Positions 43,121 to 51,956 of a stretch of 64,000 nucleotides of DNA are shown piece by piece. Numbering within the stretch: the stretch's first letter is position 1; each line of letters starts with the position of its first letter. The position numbers were made by a program, and so were the translations under genes. This DNA is from an uncultured Pseudomonadota bacterium. GTDB taxonomy: Bacteria; Myxococcota_A; UBA796; GCA-2862545. Where the stretch lies: contig CAIOSP010000048.1 of NCBI GenBank assembly GCA_903861005.1, positions 42,853 through 106,852 of the forward strand. Reading direction: 5' to 3'. The notes beneath the pieces are model-generated. The model saw only the letters and a list, made by a program, of their open reading frames with translations, ran no database searches and was not told the origin of the DNA.

Positions 43121-43836
43121 GCTCCCCCGCGATCGTGGTCGACGGCCTCACCAAGCGCTTCGGCGCGGCGGAGGCCCTGCGCGGCCTGTCGTTCACCGTC
43201 GGTCGCGGCGAGCTGTTCGGGCTCGTCGGTCCGGATGGCGCCGGCAAGACCACGACCATTCGCGCGCTCGCGGGCCTGATCGATCCCGACGGCGGCACCG
43301 TGCGCGTGATGGACGTCGATCCGCGCTCCGACGCCGCGCGCGAGCAGATCGGGCTCATGCCCCAGCAGTACTCGCTGTACGGCGACCTCTCGATCGGCGA
43401 GAACCTGCGCTTCTTCGGCCAGCTTTTCGGCATCCCCAAGAAGCTCTACGCGGAGCGCATCGCGCGGCTGATGGAGGTCACGCGGCTGGGCCCGTTCATG
43501 GACCGTCGCGCGGACGCGCTATCAGGCGGCATGTACAAGAAGCTCGCGCTCGCCTGCGCGCTGCTCCACCAGCCGCCACTCTTGCTGCTCGACGAGCCGA
43601 CGAACGGCGTCGATCCCGTCAGCCGCCGAGAGCTGTGGGCGCTGCTCCAGGAGTTCGTCGAGCAGGGCATGACCGTGCTCGTCAGCACGCCCTACATGGA
43701 CGAGGCCGAGCGCTGCCACCGCGTCGCGCTCGTACACCAGGGCCGCAAGCTCGCCGACGGCCCGCCCGCTGAGCTCGCCCGCGGCTACGCGTCGTTCGAG
43801 GAGCTGTTCATCGCCCGCACCGAGGAGGCCGTATGA
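43117..43836 (+). CDS. ABC transporter ATP-binding protein A (YbhF N-half-like)
   Basis: 239 residues from GTG 43117. Walker A GPDGAGKTTT, Q-loop LMPQQYSLYG, signature LSGGMYKKLALA and Walker B LLLLDEPTNGVDP are all present. The following gene encodes a second ATPase, so the pair equals the two halves of YbhF, which is fused in E. coli. It powers export through the ABC-2 permeases downstream, on the cytosolic face. Coupled at both ends by 4-base stop/start overlaps. Confidence 0.92.
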   Translation: MSSPAIVVDGLTKRFGAAEALRGLSFTVGRGELFGLVGPDGAGKTTTIRALAGLIDPDGGTVRVMDVDPRSDAAREQIGLMPQQYSLYGDLSIGENLRFFGQLFGIPKKLYAERIARLMEVTRLGPFMDRRADALSGGMYKKLALACALLHQPPLLLLDEPTNGVDPVSRRELWALLQEFVEQGMTVLVSTPYMDEAERCHRVALVHQGRKLADGPPAELARGYASFEELFIARTEEAV

Positions 43837-44765
43837 CCCCGGTGATCCAGGTGACGGATCTGGTGCGCCGCTACGGGTCGTTCACGGCGGTGGACCACGT
43901 GTCCTTCCACGTCGATCGCGGCGAGATCTTTGGCTACCTCGGCGCAAACGGCGCGGGGAAGTCCACCACCATCCGCATGCTGTGCGGCCTGCTCGAGCCC
44001 ACGTCGGGCGACGCCACCGTCGCCGGGCACCGCATCTCGGACGACTCCGAAGGCGTGAAGCGCAAGATCGGCTACATGTCGCAGAAATTCAGCCTGTACC
44101 TGGATATGTCGGTCGAAGACAACATGGCGTTCTTCGGCGGCGCCTATGGCCTGTGGGGCAAGTCGCTCGAGGCCCGCAAGGACGAGCTGACGGTGCTCGC
44201 GCACCTCAAGGAGATCCGCCACGCGCGCACCGGTGACCTGCCGGGCGGCCTGCGTCAGCGCGTCGCGCTCGCGTGCGCGCTGCTGCACAAGCCCGACATC
44301 GTCTTCCTCGACGAGCCCACCGCGGGCGTCGATCCTGCCAGCCGCCGCGACTTCTGGATCTTGATCCGCCAGCTCGCGTCCGAGGGCACCACGGTGTTCG
44401 TCACCACGCACTACATGGACGAGGCCGAGCTGTGCGGTCGCGTCGGCCTGATGGTCGACGGCAAGCTCGTCGCGCTCGACACGCCCGCGGGCCTGGCCAC
44501 CACGCACGTGCCCGGTCGCATGGTCGCGCTGCACGGCAAGCGCATGCTCGACGCCCTCCCTGTCCTGCGCGCGGTCCCCGGCACCATCGCCGTCGAGCCG
44601 TTCGGCGCCGGCCTGCACGTGCGCGTGCAGCCCGAGGTGTCCGACGACGATCTCCGGCGCGCGCTCGCCACCACCCAGGCCACGGACGTGAAGTTCGAGC
44701 CGACCAAGGCCAACCTCGAGGACGTGTTCCTGGTGTTGGCCGGGAGGGCGGAACGTGCAGAGTGA
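43833..44765 (+). CDS. ABC transporter ATP-binding protein B (YbhF C-half-like)
   Basis: 310 residues from ATG 43833 (ATGA overlap). Walker A GANGAGKSTT, Q-loop YMSQKFSLYLD, Walker B IVFLDEPTAGVDP. The signature is LPGGLRQRVALA, Pro in place of Ser in LSGGQ, a change seen in the second NBD of YbhF-like systems. A C-terminal domain of about 80 residues (after VDGKLVALDTPAGLA) is typical of ABC-2 type ATPases. Probably heterodimerises with protein A. The next gene starts 11 bases before its end. Confidence 0.92.
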   Translation: MTPVIQVTDLVRRYGSFTAVDHVSFHVDRGEIFGYLGANGAGKSTTIRMLCGLLEPTSGDATVAGHRISDDSEGVKRKIGYMSQKFSLYLDMSVEDNMAFFGGAYGLWGKSLEARKDELTVLAHLKEIRHARTGDLPGGLRQRVALACALLHKPDIVFLDEPTAGVDPASRRDFWILIRQLASEGTTVFVTTHYMDEAELCGRVGLMVDGKLVALDTPAGLATTHVPGRMVALHGKRMLDALPVLRAVPGTIAVEPFGAGLHVRVQPEVSDDDLRRALATTQATDVKFEPTKANLEDVFLVLAGRAERAE

Positions 44766-45879
44766 CCCCTGGCGTTCGGTGCGGCGCGTCTACGCGATCG
44801 CCGTGAAGGAGGCGACGCACATCCGTCGCGACGCCCGCGTGCTGTACCTGGCGATCGGCATGCCCGTGCTGCTGATCCTCTTGTTCGGGTTCGGCGTCAG
44901 CTTTGACCTGCACCACGTCCCCGTGGCGATCGTCGACCAGGATCACACCGTCACCTCGCGCGAGGTCGCGCAGGATCTGGTGGCGTCGCAGGATCTGGCG
45001 CTCGTCGCGTCGCCTGACAACGTCTCCGACGCGCAGGACCTGATCCGCCAGGGCCGCATCTCCGCCGCGTTCATCCTGCCGCACGGGCTGGATGAGCGCA
45101 TCTCTCGCGGCGAGACGGTGCCCGTGCAGATGTTGGTGGACGGCAGCGACGCGAACAGCACCAACCAGGTGCTCGCCAAGGCAGATGGCATCGGCCGCGC
45201 GACCAGCATGAAGCTCGCCAAGATCACGCTGACGCCGCCGCTCTCGGTGCGCGTGTGGACCCGCTACAACCCCACCGGCGAGTCCGCGCTGTTCCTGGTC
45301 CCCGGCCTGGTCGCGTACGTCCTCGCCATGGTCGCCGTGCTGCTGACGGCGCTGTCGGTCGCGCGCGAGTGGGAGCGCGGAAGCATGGAGCAGCTCTTCG
45401 CCACCCCGGTGAGCCGCCTGGAGATCGTGCTCGGCAAGCTCATCCCCTACCTGCTGCTCGGCTACATCCAGGTGATCCTGGTGCTGGCGGCGGGCGCCAC
45501 GGTGTTTGGCCTCCCCATCCGCGGGCTGCCGCTGGTGATGTTCACGTCCGGCCTGTTCCTGCTCGGCATGCTCGGCCAGGGCCTCTTGATCTCGGTCGTC
45601 ACGCGCAACCAGATGGTCGCCACGCAGATGGGCACGTTCAGCTCCATGCTGCCGTCCATGCTGCTGTCGGGCTTCTTGTTCCCGGTGCAGAACATGCCGC
45701 TGCCGCTGCGGGTGCTGTCCAACATCGTGCCGGCGCGCTGGTTCATCGCGGCGCTCCGCGGGATCTTGCTCAAGGGCAACGGCATCGTCGACATCTGGTT
45801 CGACCTGTTCATGCTGACCCTGTTCGCGATCGCCATGATCGGCATGTCCACGGCTCGCTTCCAGCGGAGGGTCGCGTGA
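44755..45879 (+). CDS. ABC-2 type permease A (YbhS-like)
   Basis: 374 residues from GTG 44755. First membrane helix ARVLYLAIGMPVLLILLFGFGVSFD, large periplasmic domain (about 45-180, DVPVAIVDQDHT start), then five helices including the ABC-2 signature area RYNPTGESALFLVPGLVAYV, REWERGSMEQLFATPVS. It forms one half of the transmembrane pathway with permease B. Substrate class for this family: small hydrophobic toxic compounds. Confidence 0.92.
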   Translation: MQSDPWRSVRRVYAIAVKEATHIRRDARVLYLAIGMPVLLILLFGFGVSFDLHHVPVAIVDQDHTVTSREVAQDLVASQDLALVASPDNVSDAQDLIRQGRISAAFILPHGLDERISRGETVPVQMLVDGSDANSTNQVLAKADGIGRATSMKLAKITLTPPLSVRVWTRYNPTGESALFLVPGLVAYVLAMVAVLLTALSVAREWERGSMEQLFATPVSRLEIVLGKLIPYLLLGYIQVILVLAAGATVFGLPIRGLPLVMFTSGLFLLGMLGQGLLISVVTRNQMVATQMGTFSSMLPSMLLSGFLFPVQNMPLPLRVLSNIVPARWFIAALRGILLKGNGIVDIWFDLFMLTLFAIAMIGMSTARFQRRVA

Positions 45880-47021
45880 ACCAGGACCCGCCCATCTGGC
45901 TCATCCAGCTCCGCGCCGTGATCCTCAAGGAGGTCCGGCAGATCCGCGCCGACCGACGCATGATCGCCATGCTGATGGTCGTGCCGTTCGTGCAGGTCGT
46001 GATCTTCAGCTCCGCCGTGAACTTCGACGTCGACAAGGTCCCGACCGTGGTCGTCGACCACGACCACAGCGTCGACTCGCGCGAGCACCTGCGCCGCGTG
46101 CTGGCCGACGGCACGCTCACGTCCACCGGCACGTTCGACCGCGATGACGACGCCCTGCACGCGCTGGACGAGGGCGATGCGTCCGTCGCCGTGATCATGC
46201 CGCCCGACTTCCACAACGACATGCTGCGCAACGACCCCACCACCGTGCAGGTCATCCTGGACGGGTCCGACCCCAACCGCGCGAACGTCGCGGCGGGCGC
46301 GGTCTCCCGCTACTTTGGCGAGGTGGGCACCGACATGGCGCGCAAGCGCATGGAGGCCGCGGGCCGCGCGCTGCCCGGCGCCATCCAGGTGGTGCCGCGC
46401 GTCATGTACAACCCGCGCATGGTCACCTCGATCTACATGATCCCCGGCGTGGCCGCGATGCTCCTGATCATCGTCACCACGTTGATCACCGCGATGGGCC
46501 TGTCGCGCGAGCGCGAGATGGGCACGTTTGAGCAGGTGCTGGTGACGCCCATCTCGCCCGGCGTCCTGCTGTTCGGCAAGATCGTCCCCTACGTGGCGAT
46601 CGGCCTGTTCGACGTGCTGGTGGCGCTGGCCGCGGGCGCCGCGTTCTTCGAGCTGCCGCTGCGTGGCAACTTCCTCTACCTGCTGTTCGCCACCATGCTC
46701 TACCTGCTGTCGACGCTGGGCATCGGGCTGTTCATCGCCACCACCTCAAGCACGCAGCAGCAGGCCTTCATGGGCGGCTTCCTGTTCATGCTCCCGGCCA
46801 TCCTGCTGTCCGGCAACATGACGCCGATCCGCAGCATGCCGGAGTGGCTGCAGGTGTTCACGTACCTCAACCCGCTGCGCTACTTCATCGAGATCTTGCG
46901 CGCGAACCTGCTGAAGGGCGCGGGCCTGCGCGACCTGTGGTGGCAGACGGCCGCGCTCGGCATCTACGGCCCGATCATCCTCACCATCGCGATCAGCCGC
47001 TTCCGCAAGCGCGCCATTTAG
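45876..47021 (+). CDS. ABC-2 type permease B (YbhR-like)
   Basis: 381 residues from GTG 45876, inside the stop of permease A; the long frame from 45255 is a shadow. Helix RRMIAMLMVVPFVQVVIFSSA, periplasmic domain from VPTVVVDHDHS, then YNPRMVTSIYMIPGVAAMLL and SREREMGTFEQVLVTPIS, the same plan as permease A. End of the sigma-54-driven exporter operon. Its TAG stop overlaps the TAA of the convergent tetR gene (47018-47021). Confidence 0.92.
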   Translation: MNQDPPIWLIQLRAVILKEVRQIRADRRMIAMLMVVPFVQVVIFSSAVNFDVDKVPTVVVDHDHSVDSREHLRRVLADGTLTSTGTFDRDDDALHALDEGDASVAVIMPPDFHNDMLRNDPTTVQVILDGSDPNRANVAAGAVSRYFGEVGTDMARKRMEAAGRALPGAIQVVPRVMYNPRMVTSIYMIPGVAAMLLIIVTTLITAMGLSREREMGTFEQVLVTPISPGVLLFGKIVPYVAIGLFDVLVALAAGAAFFELPLRGNFLYLLFATMLYLLSTLGIGLFIATTSSTQQQAFMGGFLFMLPAILLSGNMTPIRSMPEWLQVFTYLNPLRYFIEILRANLLKGAGLRDLWWQTAALGIYGPIILTIAISRFRKRAI

Positions 47022-47608
47022 GTCGCGTCCGGCTTGGAGAGCTTGGTCATCAGCTTCGCGAGCAGCTCGCCGTACTTGTCCAGGAAGGCCGGGTCGTCGT
47101 GGTCCATGTCGGTGAGCAGGCGAACATGTTGCGGCAACAGCCAGGGGATCATGCTCATGCCCATCATGGCGAGCAGCAGGAACCGCGGCGGCAGCGTCTT
47201 GTCGAAGATGCCCGCCTGCTGGCCGCGCTCGATCTCCGTCACGCTCTCATCGAGCATGGCCCTGCGCTGCGAATAGGCGGCGATGGCGCAACCCTCCGAT
47301 TGAAGCGCCTCCCAGGCGAGCATCCGCACCCAGTCGCCCTTCTTGCGGATGTCGGAGATGGACTCGGCGATCTGCGCCTCGACGTCCTCCTGCGACGACA
47401 GCGAGATGGGCGGACGCGACGCCAGCACGCGCAGGACGACCGCCTCGAACAGGCCCGCCTTGCTGCCAAAGTAGTGGTACAACAACTGCTTGTTGCAGCC
47501 CGCCGCCTTGGCGATCGCGTCAACTCGAGCGCCCGCGAGCCCGCTCGCCGCGAACACTTGGGTCGCGGCGTCGAGGATGCGGTCTCGGGTGGATTCGTGG
47601 TCGCTCAT
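47018..47608 (-). CDS. TetR/AcrR family repressor
   Basis: 196 residues from ATG 47608. N-terminal helix-turn-helix RDRILDAATQVFAASGLAGARVDAIAKAAGCNKQLLYHYFGSKAGLFEAVV is textbook TetR; the C-terminal ligand domain (about 75-190) matches the TetR_C group seen with efflux pumps, such as CecR. It sits between two exporters: convergent with the ABC operon and divergent from the RND operon. It most likely represses the RND operon and itself through the dyad at 47712-47729. Confidence 0.9.
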   Translation of the reverse strand: MSDHESTRDRILDAATQVFAASGLAGARVDAIAKAAGCNKQLLYHYFGSKAGLFEAVVLRVLASRPPISLSSQEDVEAQIAESISDIRKKGDWVRMLAWEALQSEGCAIAAYSQRRAMLDESVTEIERGQQAGIFDKTLPPRFLLLAMMGMSMIPWLLPQHVRLLTDMDHDDPAFLDKYGELLAKLMTKLSKPDAT

Positions 47609-47676
47609 GATGCTCCGGGGGTAGCGCCACCGTCCGGCGCCCGCAACAAGGTCTCATCCCAAGTGCTTGTACACCC

Positions 47677-47689
47677 AAGGTTGAACCTT
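47677..47689. promoter_or_regulatory. Small perfect dyad AAGGTTGAACCTT
   Basis: 6-bp arms around one G in the tetR-RND intergenic space. TTGAAC inside it (47681-47686) could be a -35, with a weak -10 (ACAAAT, 47704-47709) 17 bases on. Confidence 0.35.
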
Positions 47690-47711
47690 CACTACGGCCT
47701 GGGACAAATAG

Positions 47712-47729
47712 CAACCAACCAGTTGGTTG
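47712..47729. promoter_or_regulatory. TetR operator
   Basis: CAACCAACCAGTTGGTTG: perfect 8-bp arms with a 2-base centre, the size and symmetry of TetR-family operators. It lies 48 bases before the RND adaptor ATG and 103 before the tetR start, where it would cover the transcription start of the pump operon. Confidence 0.7.
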
Positions 47730-47776
47730 ACTGTCTCCAGGGCGAGTCATAGGACGGCCTCCCCCAAGAGGTCTCC

Positions 47777-48832
47777 ATGCGGTCGATGTGGTTCCTGGTG
47801 ATGTTTGCGGCAGCCTGCGGTCATGAGGCTGCGGAGCAGGGTGTGGTCGCTCCGGAGGACGGCGCGCCCGTGCACGTCACCACGGCCAAGGTCGAGTCGG
47901 TGCTCATGCCGTCGCTGCTGCAGCTCACGGGCACCGTGGTCGCGGCGCACCAGACCACCATCGCGTCTGACGCGTCGGGCGTGGTGACCGAGGTTCGCTT
48001 CTCCATCGGCGACCACGTGAAGCGCGGCCAGGTGCTCGCGGTCCTCGACACCCGGGTGAGCGCAGCGCAGGCCGCGGCGAGCGGCGCGCAGGCCAAGGCG
48101 CAAGCGGCCCAGCTGACCATCGCCGACCAGGAGTGCGCGCGCGCCGAGACCCTCAAGCAGGGCCAGGCGATCAGCACCCAGCGCTACGAGAGCATCCTCG
48201 CGCAGTGCGCGGCCCAGCGCGGCGTCGTGGACGCGGCCAACGCCAGCGCCCATGCGGCCAACGTGATGGTCGAGCGCGCCCAGGTCCGCGCCCCGTTTGA
48301 CGGCGTCATCGGCGAGAAGCTGATCGACGTCGGCGCGTTCGCCAGCGGCGCCACGCCGATCGCCACGCTGTTCGACGATCGCGACCTGCGCGTCCGCATC
48401 GCCGTGCCGGACTCGCTCGTGGGCCGCATCGCGGACGGGGCCGTCACCGTCATCCACCCGTCGGCGCTCCCCGACGTGGAGGTCAAGGGCGTCGTCCATC
48501 AGATCGGCGGCGGCCTGCGCGATCGCACCCACGACCTGCTGGTCGAGGCCGAGTTGGACAAGAGCGACGTGGGCCTGGTCCCGGGCATGTTCGCGCGGGT
48601 CGACATCGAGGGCGCCCCGTCGGCGTCGCTCGCCATTCCGGACGCCGCGGTGAAGACCGACGGCACGGTGCGGCGCGTGTTCGTTGTGCGCGAAGGGCGC
48701 GCGTTTGAGGCGGTGGTGCGTGTGGGCCTGTCGCGTGAGGGCCGCACGGCCATCCTGACGGACCTCGCCGAGGGTGAGTCGGTCGTCGTCGACCCGCCTG
48801 CGGATCTCATCGACGGGACGCGGGTGGAGTGA
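47777..48832 (+). CDS. RND efflux periplasmic adaptor lipoprotein (AcrA/MexA type)
   Basis: 351 residues from ATG 47777 behind AGAGGTCTCC. The lipobox is FAAAC. Order: barrel-sandwich half (QTTIASDASGVVTEVRFSIGDHVKRGQVLAVLD), short coiled coil (about 90-160, with two Cys: QECARAE and LAQCAAQ), second lipoyl half (VRAPFDGVIGEKLIDVGAF), beta-barrel and membrane-proximal domain. It links the AcrB-like pump to the TolC duct. First gene of the operon under the TetR-type dyad; 3 bases separate it from the pump gene. Confidence 0.92.
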   Translation: MRSMWFLVMFAAACGHEAAEQGVVAPEDGAPVHVTTAKVESVLMPSLLQLTGTVVAAHQTTIASDASGVVTEVRFSIGDHVKRGQVLAVLDTRVSAAQAAASGAQAKAQAAQLTIADQECARAETLKQGQAISTQRYESILAQCAAQRGVVDAANASAHAANVMVERAQVRAPFDGVIGEKLIDVGAFASGATPIATLFDDRDLRVRIAVPDSLVGRIADGAVTVIHPSALPDVEVKGVVHQIGGGLRDRTHDLLVEAELDKSDVGLVPGMFARVDIEGAPSASLAIPDAAVKTDGTVRRVFVVREGRAFEAVVRVGLSREGRTAILTDLAEGESVVVDPPADLIDGTRVE

Positions 48833-48835
48833 ACC

Positions 48836-51800
48836 ATGCAGTGGCTCGCTGAAATTTGTGTACGTCGTCCGGTCTTTGCCAGCGTCCTGTCGCTGCTGAT
48901 CGTCGTGCTCGGCATCGCTGGGTACTTCCAGCTCGGCGTGGACCGCTTCCCCAAGATCGACTTCCCCGTCGTCACCGTCACCACCATCCTGCCGGGCGCC
49001 AGCCCCGTGGACGTGGAGAGTGACATCACCGACGTGATCGAAGGCGCGGTCAACACCGTCGGCAACATCGACGAGCTGCGCTCCATCTCGTCTGAGGGCG
49101 TGTCGCTCGTCGTCGCGCAGTTCAAGCTGTCGGTCGACCCCGACATCGCCGCGCAGGACGTCCGCGACCGCATCGACCGCGTCATGCGCGACCTGCCGGA
49201 GGGCACCGAGCCCCCCGTCGTGTCGAAGATCGATCCCGACGCCAGCCCGATCATCTACGCCGCGCTGCGCTCGCCGGGCCGTCCGCTCCGCGAGGTCACC
49301 GACATGGCCGACAACACCGTTCGCCACGCGCTGGAGTCGCTCGGCGGCGTCGGTCAGGTGCGCGTGCTCGGCGGCGTGGAGCGCGCGGTCAACGTGTGGC
49401 TCGACCCGGTGAAGCTGCAGGCCTACGGCATCTCCGCCGGTGAGGTCGCCCGCGCGATCGGTGCTGAGAACGTCAGCATCCCCGGCGGCCGCGTCGACAC
49501 CGGCCGCGACCAGCTCACGCTGCGCGTCAACGGCCGCGTCGCCGACGCGCTCGACGTCGGCAAGCTCCCGGTCCGCACCACCGGCGAGCGCGCCATCCTC
49601 GTGGGCGACGTCGCCCGCGTGGAGGACAGCGCCCAGGACGCGGAGTCCGCCGCCCTTTGGAACGGCCAGCCCACCGTCGCGCTCGCCATCCGCAAGCAGA
49701 CCGGCGCCAACACCGTCGCCGTGGCCGATCTGGTGCGCGAGCGCATCGGCGAGCTCGGGACGGAGCTGCCCAAGGGCTACTCGATCGAGGTCATCCGCGA
49801 CGAGTCGGCGTCCATCCGCACCGGCACCGACGGCGTGAAGGAGCATCTGGTCGTGGGCTCGCTGCTCGCCGCCTTGGTCGTGCTGCTCTTCCTCGGCAAC
49901 TTCCGCAGCACGCTGATCGCAGCGCTCGCCATCCCCACGTCGGTGCTCGGCACCTTCGCGGTCATGGCGGCGCTTGGCTACACGCTCAACACCATCACGC
50001 TGCTCGCGTTGGCGCTGTCGGTCGGCATCGTCATCGACGACGCCATCGTTGTGCTGGAGAACATCTTCCGTTTCGTGGAAGAGAAGGGCATGTCGCCGCG
50101 TGAGGCGGCCATCGAAGGCACCCGCGAGATCGGCATGGCCGTCTTGGCCACCACGTTCAGCCTGGTCGCCGTGTTCATGCCTGTCGTGTTCATGGCAGGC
50201 ATCCCTGGCCGCTTCCTCAGCGGCTTCGGCGTCACCATGACCGTGGCCATCCTGGTCAGCTTGTTCGTCAGCTTCACGCTCACGCCCAGCCTGGCCTCGC
50301 GCATGCTCCAGGAGAAGGCGCTCCACCAGGAGCCGACGCGCCTGCAGCGCTTCGTCGACGCCTTCTACAAGCCGATCGAGTCAGCCTACCTGCGCGCCCT
50401 GTCCTTCTGCCTGCGTCACCGCTGGGTGGTCGTCGTGGCCGCCGTGGGCGCGCTCGCGCTGCTGCCCGTGCTGGGCGGTGTCGCCAAGAAGGGCTTCCTC
50501 CCCGTCGACGATCAGGCGCAGTTCGAGGTGACCGTGCGCGCGCCGGAAGGCATGAGCCTCGCGGCCACCACGGTGCACGGCGAGCGGGTCGCCCGCGCGC
50601 TCCGGAGTGTGCCCGGCGTCATGGGCACGCTGGTGACGATCGGCGCCAATGACCAGGCGGCGGAGAACGTCGCCGTGGTGTTCGTGCGCCTGTCGGACCC
50701 GCGCGACCGCGCGGAGACGCAGGACGACATCAAGGACATCGTGCGCAAGACGGTGCTCCCCTCGCTCGACCCGGGCCTGCGCACGTCGGTCAACGACGTC
50801 GCGGCGTTCGGCGGCGGCGGTCAGTCCACCGCGCACATCCAGTACAGCATCCTCGGCAACGACCTCGACAAGCTCCAGTCGGTGGCCGAGGGCGCCGTGA
50901 AGGGCCTCAAGGCCTTCCCCGGCGCCGTGGACGTCGACTCGTCGCTCGTGCTCGGCAAGCCGGAGATCGGCGTCACCGTCGACCGCGCCCACGCCGGTGA
51001 GCTGGGCGTGCGCGTCGGCGACATCGCCCAGGCGCTGCGCCTGCAGGTCGGCGGCCAGAAGGTCTCCACCTACGCGGAGAACGGCAAGCAGTACGACGTC
51101 CGCGTGCGCGCCGAGAGCGGCGCCCGCGGTGACATCGACTCGCTCGGCCTGCTCCCCATGCCCACCGCGGCCGGCGGCACCGTACCCCTCGCCGATCTGG
51201 TGGCCTTCAAGGAGGGCAGCGGCCCGTCCACCATCAACCGCCTCAACCGCCAGCGCGTCGTGACGCTGATGGCGAACGCGGCGCCCGGCTTTGGCGACAA
51301 CCAGGTCACTGACGCGCTCGTGAAGTCGCTCGCCGACCTCCACCTGCCCAGCGACATGGTGGCCAAGCCAGCCGGCCAGGCCAAGCTGATGGCCGAGATG
51401 GGACGCAGCGTGCTGCTGGGCTTCGGGCTCGCGTTCATCTTCATGTACCTGATCCTGGCGGCGCAGTTTGAGAGCTGGGTCCACCCGTTCACCATCCTGC
51501 TCAGCCTGCCGCTGACGCTGCCGTTCGCCGTGCTGTCGGTGGTGCTCACCGGCCAGTCGCTCGACATGTTCAGCGTGCTCGGCATCTTCGTGCTGTTTGG
51601 CATCGTGAAGAAGAACGCCATCCTGCAGATCGACCACTCCAACCACCTCCGCGCCGAGGGCATGCCTCGGTACGAGGCGATCATGCAGGCCAACAAGGAC
51701 CGACTCCGGCCGATCCTCATGACCACCGTCGCGTTCGTCGCCGGCATGATCCCGCTGATCCTGTCCAAGGGCATCGGCTCGGGCTTCAACCGCGCCACGT

Positions 51801-51955
51801 CGGGCGTCGTCGTCGGCGGTCAGTCGCTCTCGCTGCTGCTCACCCTGCTCGCCACCCCGGTGGCCTACACCATCATCGAGGACATCCTCGGGTGGATCGG
51901 CCGCCAGCTCTCCCGCTTGTTCCGTCGCAAGCCCGCCGTCGTCGTGGAGGCCTGA
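48836..51955 (+). CDS. RND multidrug efflux pump (AcrB/MexB type)
   Basis: 1039 residues, the usual HAE1/AcrB length. Starts FVRRPVFA-like (ICVRRPVFASVLSLLIVVLG). The proton-relay pair is present in helix 4 (LSVGIVIDDAIVVLENI), and the family motif GFGLAFIFMYLILAAQFESW and the helix-10 Lys region IVKKNAILQIDHSN are intact. It exports drugs or lipophilic metabolites from the periplasm using the proton gradient. Flanked by its adaptor and TolC partner in one operon. A 859-codon antisense reading is a shadow. Confidence 0.95.
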   Translation: MQWLAEICVRRPVFASVLSLLIVVLGIAGYFQLGVDRFPKIDFPVVTVTTILPGASPVDVESDITDVIEGAVNTVGNIDELRSISSEGVSLVVAQFKLSVDPDIAAQDVRDRIDRVMRDLPEGTEPPVVSKIDPDASPIIYAALRSPGRPLREVTDMADNTVRHALESLGGVGQVRVLGGVERAVNVWLDPVKLQAYGISAGEVARAIGAENVSIPGGRVDTGRDQLTLRVNGRVADALDVGKLPVRTTGERAILVGDVARVEDSAQDAESAALWNGQPTVALAIRKQTGANTVAVADLVRERIGELGTELPKGYSIEVIRDESASIRTGTDGVKEHLVVGSLLAALVVLLFLGNFRSTLIAALAIPTSVLGTFAVMAALGYTLNTITLLALALSVGIVIDDAIVVLENIFRFVEEKGMSPREAAIEGTREIGMAVLATTFSLVAVFMPVVFMAGIPGRFLSGFGVTMTVAILVSLFVSFTLTPSLASRMLQEKALHQEPTRLQRFVDAFYKPIESAYLRALSFCLRHRWVVVVAAVGALALLPVLGGVAKKGFLPVDDQAQFEVTVRAPEGMSLAATTVHGERVARALRSVPGVMGTLVTIGANDQAAENVAVVFVRLSDPRDRAETQDDIKDIVRKTVLPSLDPGLRTSVNDVAAFGGGGQSTAHIQYSILGNDLDKLQSVAEGAVKGLKAFPGAVDVDSSLVLGKPEIGVTVDRAHAGELGVRVGDIAQALRLQVGGQKVSTYAENGKQYDVRVRAESGARGDIDSLGLLPMPTAAGGTVPLADLVAFKEGSGPSTINRLNRQRVVTLMANAAPGFGDNQVTDALVKSLADLHLPSDMVAKPAGQAKLMAEMGRSVLLGFGLAFIFMYLILAAQFESWVHPFTILLSLPLTLPFAVLSVVLTGQSLDMFSVLGIFVLFGIVKKNAILQIDHSNHLRAEGMPRYEAIMQANKDRLRPILMTTVAFVAGMIPLILSKGIGSGFNRATSGVVVGGQSLSLLLTLLATPVAYTIIEDILGWIGRQLSRLFRRKPAVVVEA

Positions 51956-51956
51956 G

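Noticed and set aside
47747..50326. 859-codon open frame antisense to the RND adaptor and pump
   Set aside because: Codon shadow of a high-GC gene: rich in Arg, Ala, Asp and His, no domain, and opposite to two certain genes.
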